Below, in pieces: positions 1-8,646 of a DNA stretch of 64,000 nt; position 1 is the first letter of the stretch; the number at the start of each line of letters is the position of its first letter. The notes under the pieces are model-generated. The model worked only from the letters and a program-made list of their open reading frames with translations, was not told where the DNA came from and ran no database searches. Position numbers and translations under genes: made by a program. Where the stretch lies: assembly GCF_006861795.1 (NCBI RefSeq), contig NZ_VDGH01000003.1:328508-392507 (forward strand). Reading direction: 5' to 3'. This DNA comes from Psychrobacillus lasiicapitis. GTDB lineage: Bacteria; Bacillota; Bacilli; Bacillales_A; Planococcaceae.

Positions 1-264
1 TAAGTCTTATTCCATTAATCTTAGGTTTTTCCTATAGAAAAACAATATAGCACTAGATTTAGTGCATCATTTCTTAGTAATGAGCAGACTCTACTGGATT
101 GTAGCGAAAGGGTGGCGACTCCAGCCGGAATAGCTTGAGCTGAAGACCCTGGACTGAGCGTAGAGAAGGAAGCGGCTGAAGCCAAGCCGGCGGAAAGCGT
201 CCACCCTGTAGCGGAAATCCAAGCGTCCACTTCATTCAACTCACTACCGCGCAGTTTCCCTATA
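1..264. repeat. Right arm of a fold-back (MITE-like) intergenic repeat, cut by the window start
   Basis: Bases from about 95 to 264 match the right arms of the repeats at 25834-26264 and 37840-38533. They share the GATTGTAGCG entry, the GCGGAAAGCGT core and the terminal GCGCAGTTTCCCTATA. Bases 1-95 match the AT-rich spacer between the arms of the complete copy, including a CTAGATTTAG segment. The left arm must lie upstream of the window. The reverse-strand ORF through it is not a gene. Confidence 0.75.
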
Positions 265-396
265 CTGTGCGAATTTTTATTTAGCAGCATACATAAAAAA
301 ATCTTCTCCTTTCAATAAATCTATCAAACTTAATATTTGTAATTATTATTATAATCTGACATTATAGTGTTGAGGCTATTTTTATTTAAATAGTTT

Positions 397-410
397 TGAA
401 AGCGCATACG
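397..410 (+). promoter_or_regulatory. Possible cre (CcpA) site upstream of the aldehyde dehydrogenase gene
   Basis: TGAAAGCGCATACG matches the cre consensus TGWAANCGNTNWCA at all but two defined positions and has the partial palindromy expected. It lies about 70 bp before the start codon, where CcpA could control a carbon-catabolic dehydrogenase. No convincing -35/-10 pair was placed, so this is a weak call. Confidence 0.3.
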
Positions 411-476
411 TGAATAGATGCTTGCATATATATTTGTGGTGTGCAAAAAAATGTTACTTAGGGGAGGAATTACAGA

Positions 477-1997
477 ATGGTTTACGCATTTCCGAATACA
501 GAAGGTTCAAAGGTTTCGTTTAAGGACAAGTATGAAAACTATATTAACGGCGAATGGACACCCCCAGTAAAAGGACAATATTTTGATAATATTACACCGG
601 TAACAGGACAAGTATTTACCCAAGTTGCAAGGTCAACCGCAGAAGATGTCGAACTTGCATTAGATGCGGCACATGCAGCAAAAGATGCATGGGGTAAAAC
701 TTCTGTTGCTGAAAGGTCAAATATATTAAATAAAATTGCAAATCGTATAGAAGAAAATTTAGAAATGCTGGCAGTGGCAGAAACTTGGGATAATGGGAAA
801 GCAGTACGGGAAACATTAAATGCAGACTTACCACTGGCTATTGATCATTTCCGTTATTTTGCAGGTGCTATCCGGGCTCAAGAAGGTGGGTTAAGTCAAA
901 TTGATAATGATACTGTAGCGTATCATTTTCATGAACCGCTTGGTGTAGTGGGACAAATTATTCCTTGGAATTTCCCACTTTTAATGGCAGTTTGGAAGTT
1001 GGCACCGGCATTAGCAGCAGGTAACTGTGTCGTGTTAAAGCCTGCCGAACAAACTCCTGCTTCGATTTTAGTACTGACGGAACTAATTGGAGATCTGTTG
1101 CCACCGGGTGTTTTAAATATTGTAAATGGCTTTGGTTTAGAGGCTGGAAAACCACTAGCATCTAGTCCTAGAATTAGTAAAATTGCATTCACTGGTGAAA
1201 CGACTACTGGTCGATTGATCATGCAATATGCTTCTCAAAACTTAATCCCAGTGACGTTAGAGCTTGGAGGAAAATCACCAAATATTTTCTTTGAAGATAT
1301 TATGGATGAGGACGATGCATTTTTAGATAAAGCAGTGGAAGGCTTTGTTTTGTTTGCGTTAAACCAAGGAGAAGTATGTACATGTCCTTCTCGTGCACTT
1401 ATCCAAGAGTCTATCTATGATAAATTCATGGAACGTGTTTTGCAAAGAGTGGAAGCGATTCAAACAGGAAATCCGCTAGATCCTAATGTGATGATGGGGG
1501 CTCAAGCTTCTTCCGAACAAATGGAGAAAATCTTATCTTACTTAGATATTGGAAAACAAGAAGGCGCAGAGTGCTTAATCGGTGGAGGGCGTAACACGCT
1601 TGAAGGTGAGCTTGCAGAAGGGTACTATATTAAACCGACTGTATTCAAAGGGAATAACAAAATGCGTATTTTCCAAGAGGAAATTTTCGGTCCGGTAGTA
1701 TCTGTTACAACCTTCAAGACAAAAGAAGAAGCATTAGAAATTGCAAATGATACATTATATGGGTTAGGATCTGGTATTTGGACAAGAGATATGAATACGG
1801 CATACCGTTTTGGGCGTGGCATTCAAGCAGGTCGTGTATGGACAAACTGCTACCACCAATATCCTGCGCATGCTGCATTTGGTGGATATAAAATGTCTGG
1901 AGTAGGCCGTGAAAACCATTTAATGATGTTAAGTCACTATCAACAAACAAAGAATCTTCTTGTGAGTTATAGTGAAAACAAGCTTGGCTTCTTTTGA
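477..1997 (+). CDS. NAD-dependent aldehyde dehydrogenase (ExaC/AcoD/AldA type)
   Basis: The 506-residue protein has the full length of the ALDH superfamily. It oxidises aldehydes to acids with NAD(P) in the cytoplasm. The nucleotide-binding PWNFPL motif, the general-base glutamate at about Glu262 in LELGGKSP and the catalytic cysteine at about Cys301 in [11 protein letters not shown] are all present. The second Cys two residues on and the CTCPSR wording are typical of the acetaldehyde/ExaC-like branch. The ATG follows a GGGGAGG ribosome binding site. A DUF779 gene follows 20 bp downstream, a pairing common for this branch. The exact aldehyde cannot be read from the sequence; acetaldehyde or a similar short-chain aldehyde is likely. 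Confidence 0.9.
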   Translation: MVYAFPNTEGSKVSFKDKYENYINGEWTPPVKGQYFDNITPVTGQVFTQVARSTAEDVELALDAAHAAKDAWGKTSVAERSNILNKIANRIEENLEMLAVAETWDNGKAVRETLNADLPLAIDHFRYFAGAIRAQEGGLSQIDNDTVAYHFHEPLGVVGQIIPWNFPLLMAVWKLAPALAAGNCVVLKPAEQTPASILVLTELIGDLLPPGVLNIVNGFGLEAGKPLASSPRISKIAFTGETTTGRLIMQYASQNLIPVTLELGGKSPNIFFEDIMDEDDAFLDKAVEGFVLFALNQGEVCTCPSRALIQESIYDKFMERVLQRVEAIQTGNPLDPNVMMGAQASSEQMEKILSYLDIGKQEGAECLIGGGRNTLEGELAEGYYIKPTVFKGNNKMRIFQEEIFGPVVSVTTFKTKEEALEIANDTLYGLGSGIWTRDMNTAYRFGRGIQAGRVWTNCYHQYPAHAAFGGYKMSGVGRENHLMMLSHYQQTKNLLVSYSENKLGFF

Positions 1998-2017
1998 TTA
2001 GAAGGAGGTGCATGTAG

Positions 2018-2368
2018 ATGGTTGAGCGTGTAATTGCAACAGAAGCTGCACTGGAACTTATTGAATTACTAAAAAGCAAACACGGTCCATTAATGTTTCA
2101 TCAGTCAGGTGGTTGCTGTGATGGTTCTTCTCCGATGTGTTATCCTGATGGAGACCTTATAATTGGGGATCAGGATATATTATTAGGCGAAATTGGGGAT
2201 GTTCCATTTTATATGCATAAAAGCCAGTTCGATTATTGGAAGCATACGCAGTTAATCATTGACGTAGTGGAAGGTAGAGGGGGAATGTTTTCTCTTGAAG
2301 GAGTTGAGGGGAAACGTTTCTTAACAAGGTCTCGTGCATTTACAGAGGAAGAATATAGACTACTTTAA
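2018..2368 (+). CDS. DUF779 family protein, aldehyde dehydrogenase partner
   Basis: This 116-residue protein carries the family's HQSGGCCDGSSPMC block near residues 27-40 and a C-terminal SLEGVEGKRFLTRSRAF segment. DUF779 proteins are small, soluble and of unproven function, and are nearly always next to an aldehyde dehydrogenase gene, as here. The clustered cysteines suggest metal binding or redox work, but that is inference. It has a strong AGAAGGAGGTG ribosome binding site, is probably co-transcribed with the dehydrogenase, and is closed by a terminator just downstream. Confidence 0.85.
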   Translation: MVERVIATEAALELIELLKSKHGPLMFHQSGGCCDGSSPMCYPDGDLIIGDQDILLGEIGDVPFYMHKSQFDYWKHTQLIIDVVEGRGGMFSLEGVEGKRFLTRSRAFTEEEYRLL

Positions 2369-2380
2369 GTATAATAATGA

Positions 2381-2420
2381 GCGAATGGGAAGATAAAAAA
2401 CTTCTTATTCGCTTTTTTTT
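2381..2420 (+). terminator. Intrinsic terminator of the aldehyde dehydrogenase operon
   Basis: GCGAATGGGAAG pairs with CTTCTTATTCGC around an A-rich loop and is followed directly by a run of eight T. Confidence 0.85.
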
Positions 2421-2556
2421 ATGAAAAGGGACTAAAATATTTATGGAAGAGAAAAATAATTGTTAGAATATTGTTACAATTAAGTTAAACTACTAATATT
2501 GATATTTTTTAAATATTGTTTGGAGATGTCTAGTTGGAAGGGAAGATTACATAGCA

Positions 2557-3570
2557 ATGATTATTGGTTTAATTATTATACTGTTGTTCGTATTGTTTTT
2601 ACCTTTTAGTGTTAAATACGTAGAGCATAATTTAGAAGTATTTTTATTCATCATGGGTTTCGCAGCGGCGATTGTTAGTGGCGTGCTAGATATGTCTCTA
2701 TTTATAAAAGCGTTAGAAGATCCTATTAAAATAACGCTCGCTGTTTTAGTGGCAGGATTATTATTTAAATGGCTACAAACCCCTTTAGAAAAAGGGATTC
2801 TAGGTATAAGTAATGCAATGCCTTTCCGGTTATTCAGTGCACTGATAGTCATTATTCTAGGCTTGATTTCGAGTGTAATAACGGCAATTATTGCAGCTTT
2901 AGTATTGGTATTGATCGTAAGTGTGATTAAACTGGACCGAAAATCAGAAGTACGTCTCGTTATATTAGCTTGTTTCTCAATCGGCCTTGGTGCAGCTTTA
3001 ACTCCAATTGGAGAACCACTTTCAACCATTGCTATTAGCAGATTGGATGAAGACTTTTTCTATCTATTCCGTTTAATTGGTCCGGAAATTATTTCTGCGG
3101 TCATTATTTTTGGGATATTAGCAGCTTTACTTGTAAAACCGAATCAAAATAAAGATGGTTTATCTAGTAACCAAGAAAGCGAGTCATATAAAGAAATCAT
3201 TATTCGAACCGTTAAAATTTATTTGTTTGTAATGGGATTAACATTACTCGGAGCAGGTTTTGAACCATTAATTAATAATTACTTACTTGACTTGAATCCT
3301 GCTATTTTGTATTGGATTAATATGATTTCGGCTGTATTGGATAATGCTACGTTAGCAGCTGCTGAAATTAGTCCAGCTATGAGTGAGGAAACAATTCGAG
3401 CGATCCTTCTTGGGCTTATGATTAGTGGTGGAATGCTTATTCCTGGGAACATACCGAATATAATTTCTGCAGGTAAACTAGGTATTCAAAGTAAAGAGTG
3501 GGCGAAGTTTGGGTTCCCACTTGGACTAGTAGCAATGGTTGTCTATTTTATTGTACTATTTGCATTCTAA
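2557..3570 (+). CDS. DUF1646 family membrane protein, predicted cation transporter
   Basis: The 337-residue protein is almost wholly hydrophobic, with roughly ten membrane segments. The signature region near residues 140-160 reads GLGAALTPIGEPLSTI, a conserved polar stretch inside the membrane like those of ion-transporter-superfamily carriers. A matching SAVLDNATLAAAEISP stretch lies in the second half, suggesting an inverted-repeat fold. DUF1646 members are annotated as putative sodium or other cation antiporters, but the substrate is unknown. The ribosome binding site is weak. It stands alone between two terminators, so it is probably a single-gene unit. Confidence 0.75.
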   Translation: MIIGLIIILLFVLFLPFSVKYVEHNLEVFLFIMGFAAAIVSGVLDMSLFIKALEDPIKITLAVLVAGLLFKWLQTPLEKGILGISNAMPFRLFSALIVIILGLISSVITAIIAALVLVLIVSVIKLDRKSEVRLVILACFSIGLGAALTPIGEPLSTIAISRLDEDFFYLFRLIGPEIISAVIIFGILAALLVKPNQNKDGLSSNQESESYKEIIIRTVKIYLFVMGLTLLGAGFEPLINNYLLDLNPAILYWINMISAVLDNATLAAAEISPAMSEETIRAILLGLMISGGMLIPGNIPNIISAGKLGIQSKEWAKFGFPLGLVAMVVYFIVLFAF

Positions 3571-3584
3571 ATTGTTGGAAGTAT

Positions 3585-3637
3585 AAGAGTGGATGGAAGT
3601 GTCTATGAGGGCTCTTTTGTCCACTCTTTTCATTTTT
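3585..3637 (+). terminator. Intrinsic terminator after the DUF1646 gene
   Basis: AAGAGTGGA at 3585-3593 pairs with TCCACTCTT at 3620-3628, with a T-rich tail. Confidence 0.75.
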
Positions 3638-3684
3638 TCGCTATACTTAAAGATAACAATTAAAAAGGAAAGAGGTTGTCGCAA

Positions 3685-4416
3685 ATGGTAGAAAAGTTAT
3701 TACGTTCCCATTCATCGGTTCGAAAGTATAAAGACTACACACTCACGAAAGAAGAGGTTATTGCGTTAGTGGAAACTGCACAGCATGCGGCTAGTTCCCA
3801 TTTCGTACAAGCATATAGCATCATTTGGGTTACAGACGCAGAGAAAAAAGAAGAACTAGGCAGACTTTCAAAAAATCCAAAACAATTTGAGACAGCAGGT
3901 GCAGCATTATTACTATGTGCCGATTTTCACCGACTTCAAGCAGCGGGGAAGCTACATAATACTGAGATTGTAATTGATACAACCGAAAATGTTTTAGTTG
4001 GAGCAGTCGATGTTGCTTTGTTTGCACAAAATTTAGTGATTGCTGCAGAATCGAAAGGATATGGAATTTGCTTCATAGGAGGTGTGCGAAATGCCCCTAA
4101 AGAAATTAGTCAGTTAGTGGACTTGCCGGAAGGCGTTTTCCCGTTATTCGCGATTACTTTAGGCGTACCAGATCAACAAAATGAAGTGAAGCCTCGTCTT
4201 CCAGTTGCTGCCGTATTACATGAAAATAGCTATGATAGTGCAAAATATGAATCACTATTAACGGAATATGATCACACGATGGAGGAATATTACGCAAACC
4301 GTGGTTCTAACCAAAAAGTAGCAAATTGGACACAACAAATGGCAGAGTTTCTAGAAAGTCCACGTCGCCCACATATCCGTGAGTTTCTAGCAAGTAAAGG
4401 ATTTCACTTAAAATGA
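3685..4416 (+). CDS. NADPH-dependent oxidoreductase, NfsA/NfrA-type nitroreductase
   Basis: This 243-residue flavoprotein belongs to the NfsA-like FMN nitroreductase family, which uses NAD(P)H to reduce nitroaromatics, quinones or free flavin. The N-terminal RSHSSVRKYKDY segment supplies the FMN-phosphate-binding arginine, and GYGICFIGGVRN near residues 122-136 is the typical central glycine-rich segment. An in-frame TTG at 3676 was rejected as the start because it touches the GGAAAGAGG ribosome binding site. The ATG at 3685 is correctly spaced. The stop overlaps the next start by 4 bp (ATGA), so the two genes are translationally coupled. The physiological substrate is unknown. Confidence 0.85.
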   Translation: MVEKLLRSHSSVRKYKDYTLTKEEVIALVETAQHAASSHFVQAYSIIWVTDAEKKEELGRLSKNPKQFETAGAALLLCADFHRLQAAGKLHNTEIVIDTTENVLVGAVDVALFAQNLVIAAESKGYGICFIGGVRNAPKEISQLVDLPEGVFPLFAITLGVPDQQNEVKPRLPVAAVLHENSYDSAKYESLLTEYDHTMEEYYANRGSNQKVANWTQQMAEFLESPRRPHIREFLASKGFHLK

Positions 4417-5081
4417 AATGGTCAATTGAACTTGTAAAAAGCTATATGGAGCCTCATCGAAATAATGATAATGCAGTTCCCATGGCCACATATATGAAAA
4501 ATCACTTTCCTTTCCTTGGCATTAAAACACCAGAAAGGAGAATGTTGTTTCGAGCACTCGTGAAAGAGAATGAGCTTCCTAGTTTGAAAACGGTACAGGA
4601 GGAAGTATGGGCACTTTTTCAGTTAAAAGAACGAGAGTATCATTACGTAGCGATTGAATTACTTGCCAAATACCAAAAGCAATTAACAATCGAACATTTA
4701 GCTTTTTGCTTAACGCTCATTGAAACAAATTCTTGGTGGGATAGTGTCGATGCAATTGCGCCTAAAATAGTTGGAGACATTGTGAAAAGGAATCGAGTAG
4801 AAGGAGAAGCTGTCATGATGGAGTGGGCTAAGTCCGCTAATATGTGGACAAACCGCGCTTCTATTTTACATCAGTTAAAGTATAAGCAAGAAACGAATGA
4901 AGAATTATTGTTTGCTACGATTAATCGACATGCTACCTCGAAAGAGTTTTTTATTCAGAAAGCAATTGGTTGGGTGTTAAGAGAATATGCAAAAACAAGC
5001 CCAGAGGTTGTTCGTCAGTTTGTAGAAAATACTAAGCTTGCACCGTTAAGTAAGAGAGAAGCATTAAAGCATATGAAATAA
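4413..5081 (+). CDS. AlkD-like DNA alkylation repair protein
   Basis: The 222-residue protein fits the AlkC/AlkD HEAT-repeat DNA glycosylase family in length and motifs. FLGIKTPERRMLF lies near the N-terminus, then EREYHYVAIELL, WWDSVDAIAP and a C-terminal FFIQKAIGWVLREYAKTSPEVV repeat. AlkD enzymes excise cationic alkylated bases such as N7-alkylguanine without base flipping. The WWDSVD segment holds the aromatic and acidic residues expected near the lesion. It overlaps the upstream nitroreductase by 4 bp, so the pair may form a small detoxification and repair operon. Activity on a specific lesion is inferred from the family. Confidence 0.88.
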   Translation: MKWSIELVKSYMEPHRNNDNAVPMATYMKNHFPFLGIKTPERRMLFRALVKENELPSLKTVQEEVWALFQLKEREYHYVAIELLAKYQKQLTIEHLAFCLTLIETNSWWDSVDAIAPKIVGDIVKRNRVEGEAVMMEWAKSANMWTNRASILHQLKYKQETNEELLFATINRHATSKEFFIQKAIGWVLREYAKTSPEVVRQFVENTKLAPLSKREALKHMK

Positions 5082-5086
5082 GGAAA

Positions 5087-5117
5087 GGGGCTACCTTAAA
5101 AGGATAGCCCCAATTTT
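5087..5117 (+). terminator. Intrinsic terminator after the alkylation repair gene
   Basis: GGGGCTACC pairs with GGATAGCCCC around an A-rich loop and is followed by AATTTTTAT. It lies between convergent genes and may act in both directions. Confidence 0.8.
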
Positions 5118-5161
5118 TATAGTTGCTTTCAGTAGTGTTTAGTCGTCTATGTTGTTCTTTC

Positions 5162-6244
5162 CTACTTTGAGAAAAAGTTTTCCGTGTAGTAAGGAGTGGC
5201 ATCTTTGTTAAAGGCAGTCCCTACACCTAGATTTCGGTAATCCGCATTTAGTATGTTTTTCCGGTGACCCATAGAATTCATCAATCCCTCATGAGCAAAG
5301 ATACTACTAGTTTGTCCATAAGCCAAGTTCTCACCTGCGTATGAAAAAGTTAATCCGTCCTCCTCTAGTCGATCAAAAGGAGATTTCCCTTTTAAATTTT
5401 CATGACTAAAGTAGTTGTGAATTGCCATATCCTCGCTATGCTTACGAGCTGTATTACTTACAGCTTCATCATATGTCAGAATTGACAAACCTCTAAGGAC
5501 TCTGGCGGAATTTGTTAGGTCAAAAAGCTGAAACTCAAATCCTGTCTTTAGTTCCTCGGAAGGTTTTCCAAATGTCTTAGTTTGATTTTTTTCGACAGAT
5601 TCTTTCATAATTTGAATGGCGGTAATAGTGTTATCTTCATGTAAATCGTAAAAGAATGTTATATAATTATGATCGATTAGATACAAATCATATTCTCCTG
5701 CATCAGGTAATATATAGATGATATTTCCTTTTTTTAATTTTTTTATCGGTTCTCCTAATTTAGCAAGAACTTCATCTCTTGTGCTATCCATATTTAAACC
5801 TAAAAAAGAAGATTCGGAAGGTTGATTGGTAAACATGGCATTCACTGTATTTTTGTTATCGTATGAAACCATCATAAAGTTTTGATAATCTTCATGGTAC
5901 GTATGCCAAACTAAATTATATTCATTCAAGCTCACTCGCTTTGCATTTCCGTGAATTTTCTCAATGTCACTTTTCTTCATTCCGATGGTAATTTGATCTA
6001 ATTCAATTCCTTCACCGGGTATTGCTTGCTGATTGGAAGAGATATTTGTGGCTGGTTCCTCCTTTATTTCTTTCCAGTATGCTTTTGCTTCGTTTAAATA
6101 GTCCATAACCTCTATCGAATCGATCCATTCATCTACAGGTTCTAAAAAAGTAAGGTCTACATATTTTGCAGCATGCTCTTCCCATAAAGGTCGAGAAAAG
6201 AAAATGGCTACAACCAAAAGTAGCAACCAGCCTATTTTTTTCAT
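5162..6244 (-). CDS. CAP-domain (SCP/PR-1) secreted or membrane-anchored protein
   Basis: The 360-residue protein starts with a hydrophobic segment (residues 1-20) after MKKIG, so it is exported or anchored by its N-terminus. A middle domain holds two similar repeats beginning IGMKKSDIEKIHG and LGLNMDSTRDEVLAKLGEP, the CAP-associated N-terminal type. The CAP domain near the C-terminus contains HSEDMAIHNYFSHENLKGKSPFDR in two adjoining pieces and AGENLAYG. Bacillus relatives include YkwD and YlbC. Function is unknown. The ATG at 6244 was chosen over an in-frame GTG at 6253 because the GTG lies inside the GGAAGGTG ribosome binding site. It follows the superoxide dismutase gene closely and shares its operon. 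Confidence 0.8.
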   Translation of the reverse strand: MKKIGWLLLLVVAIFFSRPLWEEHAAKYVDLTFLEPVDEWIDSIEVMDYLNEAKAYWKEIKEEPATNISSNQQAIPGEGIELDQITIGMKKSDIEKIHGNAKRVSLNEYNLVWHTYHEDYQNFMMVSYDNKNTVNAMFTNQPSESSFLGLNMDSTRDEVLAKLGEPIKKLKKGNIIYILPDAGEYDLYLIDHNYITFFYDLHEDNTITAIQIMKESVEKNQTKTFGKPSEELKTGFEFQLFDLTNSARVLRGLSILTYDEAVSNTARKHSEDMAIHNYFSHENLKGKSPFDRLEEDGLTFSYAGENLAYGQTSSIFAHEGLMNSMGHRKNILNADYRNLGVGTAFNKDATPYYTENFFSK

Positions 6245-6261
6245 CCAATTCACCTTCCAAC

Positions 6262-6798
6262 CTATTTCTTAATTTCCCCACAAACTATTCGATCTCCTGA
6301 ATTGCCGGAAGGATCTGTCTTATAATCATCCGCATTTTCATGAATAATAATAGAGCTGCCATCTGCGTCTAGTAGAGAGTTACTTTTTCCAGATGCTAAT
6401 ACAACTGCCGGTGATACTGTTTCCAATTCTACTGTACCATTAGCATCGACTTCGATGTTAGGCAAATCCCCTAAGTGATAGCCTTTTGGATTTTGAAAAC
6501 CATGCTCTTTATGTGTAGGATTAAAATGAGCTCCTGCAGTTTTGAAATCGGGTTTTTCGCACAGCGCAGTTTCATGGAAGTGGATAGCCTTCACTCCTGG
6601 TGATAACCCCTCTGCTTTTATGAAAATATGCACACCTTTTGCTTGATCTGTGAGTGTAGCCTGACCTACTTCTTTCCCCTCTGTGTTAAGAAGTGAAACT
6701 TGTACTTGTTCATTCGAATCTGCGCCTGCTAACGGAAAGCTGCATCCACTGAGTATGACTATTATTAAAACGTATAAGCTAATATATTGTTTCTTCAA
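6262..6798 (-). CDS. Cu/Zn superoxide dismutase lipoprotein (SodC/YojM family)
   Basis: The 178-residue protein has a lipoprotein signal ending ILSGC, so it is tethered outside the membrane, where it would convert superoxide to peroxide and oxygen. The copper ligands in IHFHE, the bridging and zinc His/Asp residues in AGAHFNP, KEHG and HLGDLPN, the last copper His in IIIHENADD, the disulfide cysteines in ALCEKP and IVCGE, and the active-site Arg in SGNSGDR are all visible. B. subtilis YojM has lost two copper ligands; this copy has not. The start is TTG with an AAGGAGGGA ribosome binding site. It is first in a two-gene operon with the CAP protein. Confidence 0.92.
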   Translation of the reverse strand: MKKQYISLYVLIIVILSGCSFPLAGADSNEQVQVSLLNTEGKEVGQATLTDQAKGVHIFIKAEGLSPGVKAIHFHETALCEKPDFKTAGAHFNPTHKEHGFQNPKGYHLGDLPNIEVDANGTVELETVSPAVVLASGKSNSLLDADGSSIIIHENADDYKTDPSGNSGDRIVCGEIKK

Positions 6799-6881
6799 CT
6801 AAATTCCCTCCTTAATATAAGTCCATTCAAGTCTTGCCAAATAGAGGGATTATATTCATAAATGAACGAATAAATTGGAAA

Positions 6882-6913
6882 AGAAAAGCCGTTCAGCTTT
6901 TTACGCTAAACGG
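6882..6913 (-). terminator. Intrinsic terminator of the marR-MFS operon
   Basis: On the minus strand ACCGTTTAGC pairs with GCTGAACGGC and is followed by TTTTCTTTT. The MFS stop codon falls inside the hairpin. Confidence 0.75.
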
Positions 6914-8070
6914 TCTTTCTTCTTTTGTATTCCCATAAACAAAATAAGTGCCAAAATAACAAATACGCTAGACAATAAATATAGATTTTGATAGCCAAAT
7001 TGTGTAGCAATCATTCCAAGAATGAAAGATCCGACAGCTAATCCCGTATCGAATAATGTGAAGAACGTAGCAGTCGCATATCCGCTTCTAGCGTGCATTG
7101 TAGATTGGATAGCAAGTGTTTGAAAGCTAGGCACGACAGCTCCATAACCAAGTCCGATAAACGCTCCTGATAGTAAAAATAGGAAAGGTGAATTCATCAA
7201 AGCAAGTAAAATAAGACCGATAACGAAAGAAAGTAAACCAGGAATGATTATATACTTCGGTCCCTTTTCATCAAAAACTCGTCCAGTATACGGTCGAGTT
7301 ACTAGCATCACAATAGCAAATATTGCAAAAAAGCTACTTGTTAAATGTAAAACCCCTTTTTGTTGTGAATAAATTGACAAATAGGAAAGAACACTAGCAT
7401 AAGCAAAACCGACTATACAAGCATTGAGTGCAATAGGCAAAGCCTTTTTCTCAAAAAGGTCATTCCAAGTCAATCGGGTTTTAGCAGCTGGAATAGTAGA
7501 TTTCTCATCAGCCGGTATCATTAATGCCGCAACAGCACCTACAATAAGTAAGGAAGTCAATGTTAGGAACATAGCATCGTATGAGAAGGATTGGATAATG
7601 GTTAATGTAATGAAAGGCCCTACAACAACAGCTAGGTTTGTGGACATAACAAAATATCCTAATCCTGCACCACGTCTAGAAACAGGAATATTGTCTGCTG
7701 CCAAGGATCCACTAGCAGTCGTTGCAATACTAAAGAATATTCCTTGCACGAGGCGTAAGACTAATAAAGCTTCAAAGGGTTCGACAAAATAATAGAGTGC
7801 AGTACATAGAAGATAGAGAAAGAAGGTAGTCCAAAGTACTTTGCGCTTACCAATTAAGTCCAGTATTTTTCCTGAGAATGGTCGTACTATTATTGCGGAG
7901 ATTAAAAATATAGTCATTAATAAACCTGCATCTTCATCTGACCGAGATAAAATGTCCGTGGCATAAAGAGGAAGGGCGGATACTAACCCATAAAATATAA
8001 TAAAAATAGAAAAGTTTGTTGCAAACAAACTGATAAATGCTTTTGTCCATATAGGTTCTTTTTTGTTCAC
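6901..8070 (-). CDS. MFS efflux transporter (DHA family)
   Basis: The 389-residue protein has twelve hydrophobic segments. The major facilitator motif between segments 2 and 3 reads RPFSGKILDLIGKRKVLW, and a second copy, RPYTGRVFDEKGPKY, starts the second half. The family exports drugs, sugars or metabolites by proton antiport. The start is GTG with an AAGGAG site 9 bp upstream. It lies 12 bp after a MarR-family regulator on the same strand, the usual layout of a self-regulated drug efflux pair. The substrate cannot be inferred; similar Bacillus genes (YwoG type) are uncharacterised. Confidence 0.87.
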   Translation of the reverse strand: MNKKEPIWTKAFISLFATNFSIFIIFYGLVSALPLYATDILSRSDEDAGLLMTIFLISAIIVRPFSGKILDLIGKRKVLWTTFFLYLLCTALYYFVEPFEALLVLRLVQGIFFSIATTASGSLAADNIPVSRRGAGLGYFVMSTNLAVVVGPFITLTIIQSFSYDAMFLTLTSLLIVGAVAALMIPADEKSTIPAAKTRLTWNDLFEKKALPIALNACIVGFAYASVLSYLSIYSQQKGVLHLTSSFFAIFAIVMLVTRPYTGRVFDEKGPKYIIIPGLLSFVIGLILLALMNSPFLFLLSGAFIGLGYGAVVPSFQTLAIQSTMHARSGYATATFFTLFDTGLAVGSFILGMIATQFGYQNLYLLSSVFVILALILFMGIQKKKDRLA

Positions 8071-8082
8071 ATGTATTACTCC

Positions 8083-8478
8083 TTATTTAATTTTGCGTAA
8101 AAGCTCGATTAATATAGTTTCTTCTTCCTTTGTAAGACCTTCGACCATTCTATCTTCAAATTCCAAAATAGATTCTTTTATAGCAGAGAAATCTTGAGAA
8201 GCCTTTTCTGATAAACGAACAATTTTCTCACGACGATCTTTTCCAGGGCGAATATCAATCCATCCAAGCTCAACCAAACGATAAACAGTGCGAGTAATGG
8301 TTGGGGCTTCCACGTTTAAATACTTCCAAATTTGTGTCAGTGACATTTCCCCATGTTTTTGAATGGTATAGAGAACTGTCCATTGGGAAGCATATAAATT
8401 GTGTTTCTTTAAAGTCACATTTATTTCATTCGTTAGAAAGCGTGTTTTCTGAAAAAGCTCATGAAAAAGTGGGTTCAT
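8083..8478 (-). CDS. MarR family transcriptional regulator
   Basis: The 131-residue protein has the winged-helix layout of MarR. The recognition region is near residues 45-70 (LTQIWKYLNVEAPTITRTVYRL), followed by the wing IRPGKDRREKIVRLSEK. Dimerisation helices lie at both ends. MarR proteins usually repress their own operon and release DNA on ligand binding. Here the downstream gene is an MFS pump, so control of efflux is the likely job. A perfect palindrome lies about 30 bp upstream of its start and fits an autoregulatory operator. The ATG has an AAAGGAG ribosome binding site. Confidence 0.9.
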   Translation of the reverse strand: MNPLFHELFQKTRFLTNEINVTLKKHNLYASQWTVLYTIQKHGEMSLTQIWKYLNVEAPTITRTVYRLVELGWIDIRPGKDRREKIVRLSEKASQDFSAIKESILEFEDRMVEGLTKEEETILIELLRKIK

Positions 8479-8510
8479 CGATTAAAAGGCTCCTTTGTAA
8501 TATGTTAGAG

Positions 8511-8538
8511 AAATATATTTACCTAGCTAAATATATTT
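8511..8538. promoter_or_regulatory. Palindromic operator candidate for the MarR regulator
   Basis: Two perfect 11-bp arms, AAATATATTTA and TAAATATATTT, are separated by CCTAGC. The site lies 33 bp upstream of the marR ATG in the divergent region. MarR dimers bind such AT-rich palindromes. The role is inferred from position and symmetry. Confidence 0.6.
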
Positions 8539-8646
8539 TACTACGATTGATGAAATCTGTAAAGAAAGATAAAAAAGAGGATTGCATTGAATGAGGAAGA
8601 CATGTCCAAACTAATTAGAAATCTGAAAATAAGGAGACAGAGTGAT

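Noticed and set aside
21-290. 89-residue reverse-strand ORF at the window start
   Set aside because: It reads through the right arm of the repeat; composition and position argue against a gene.
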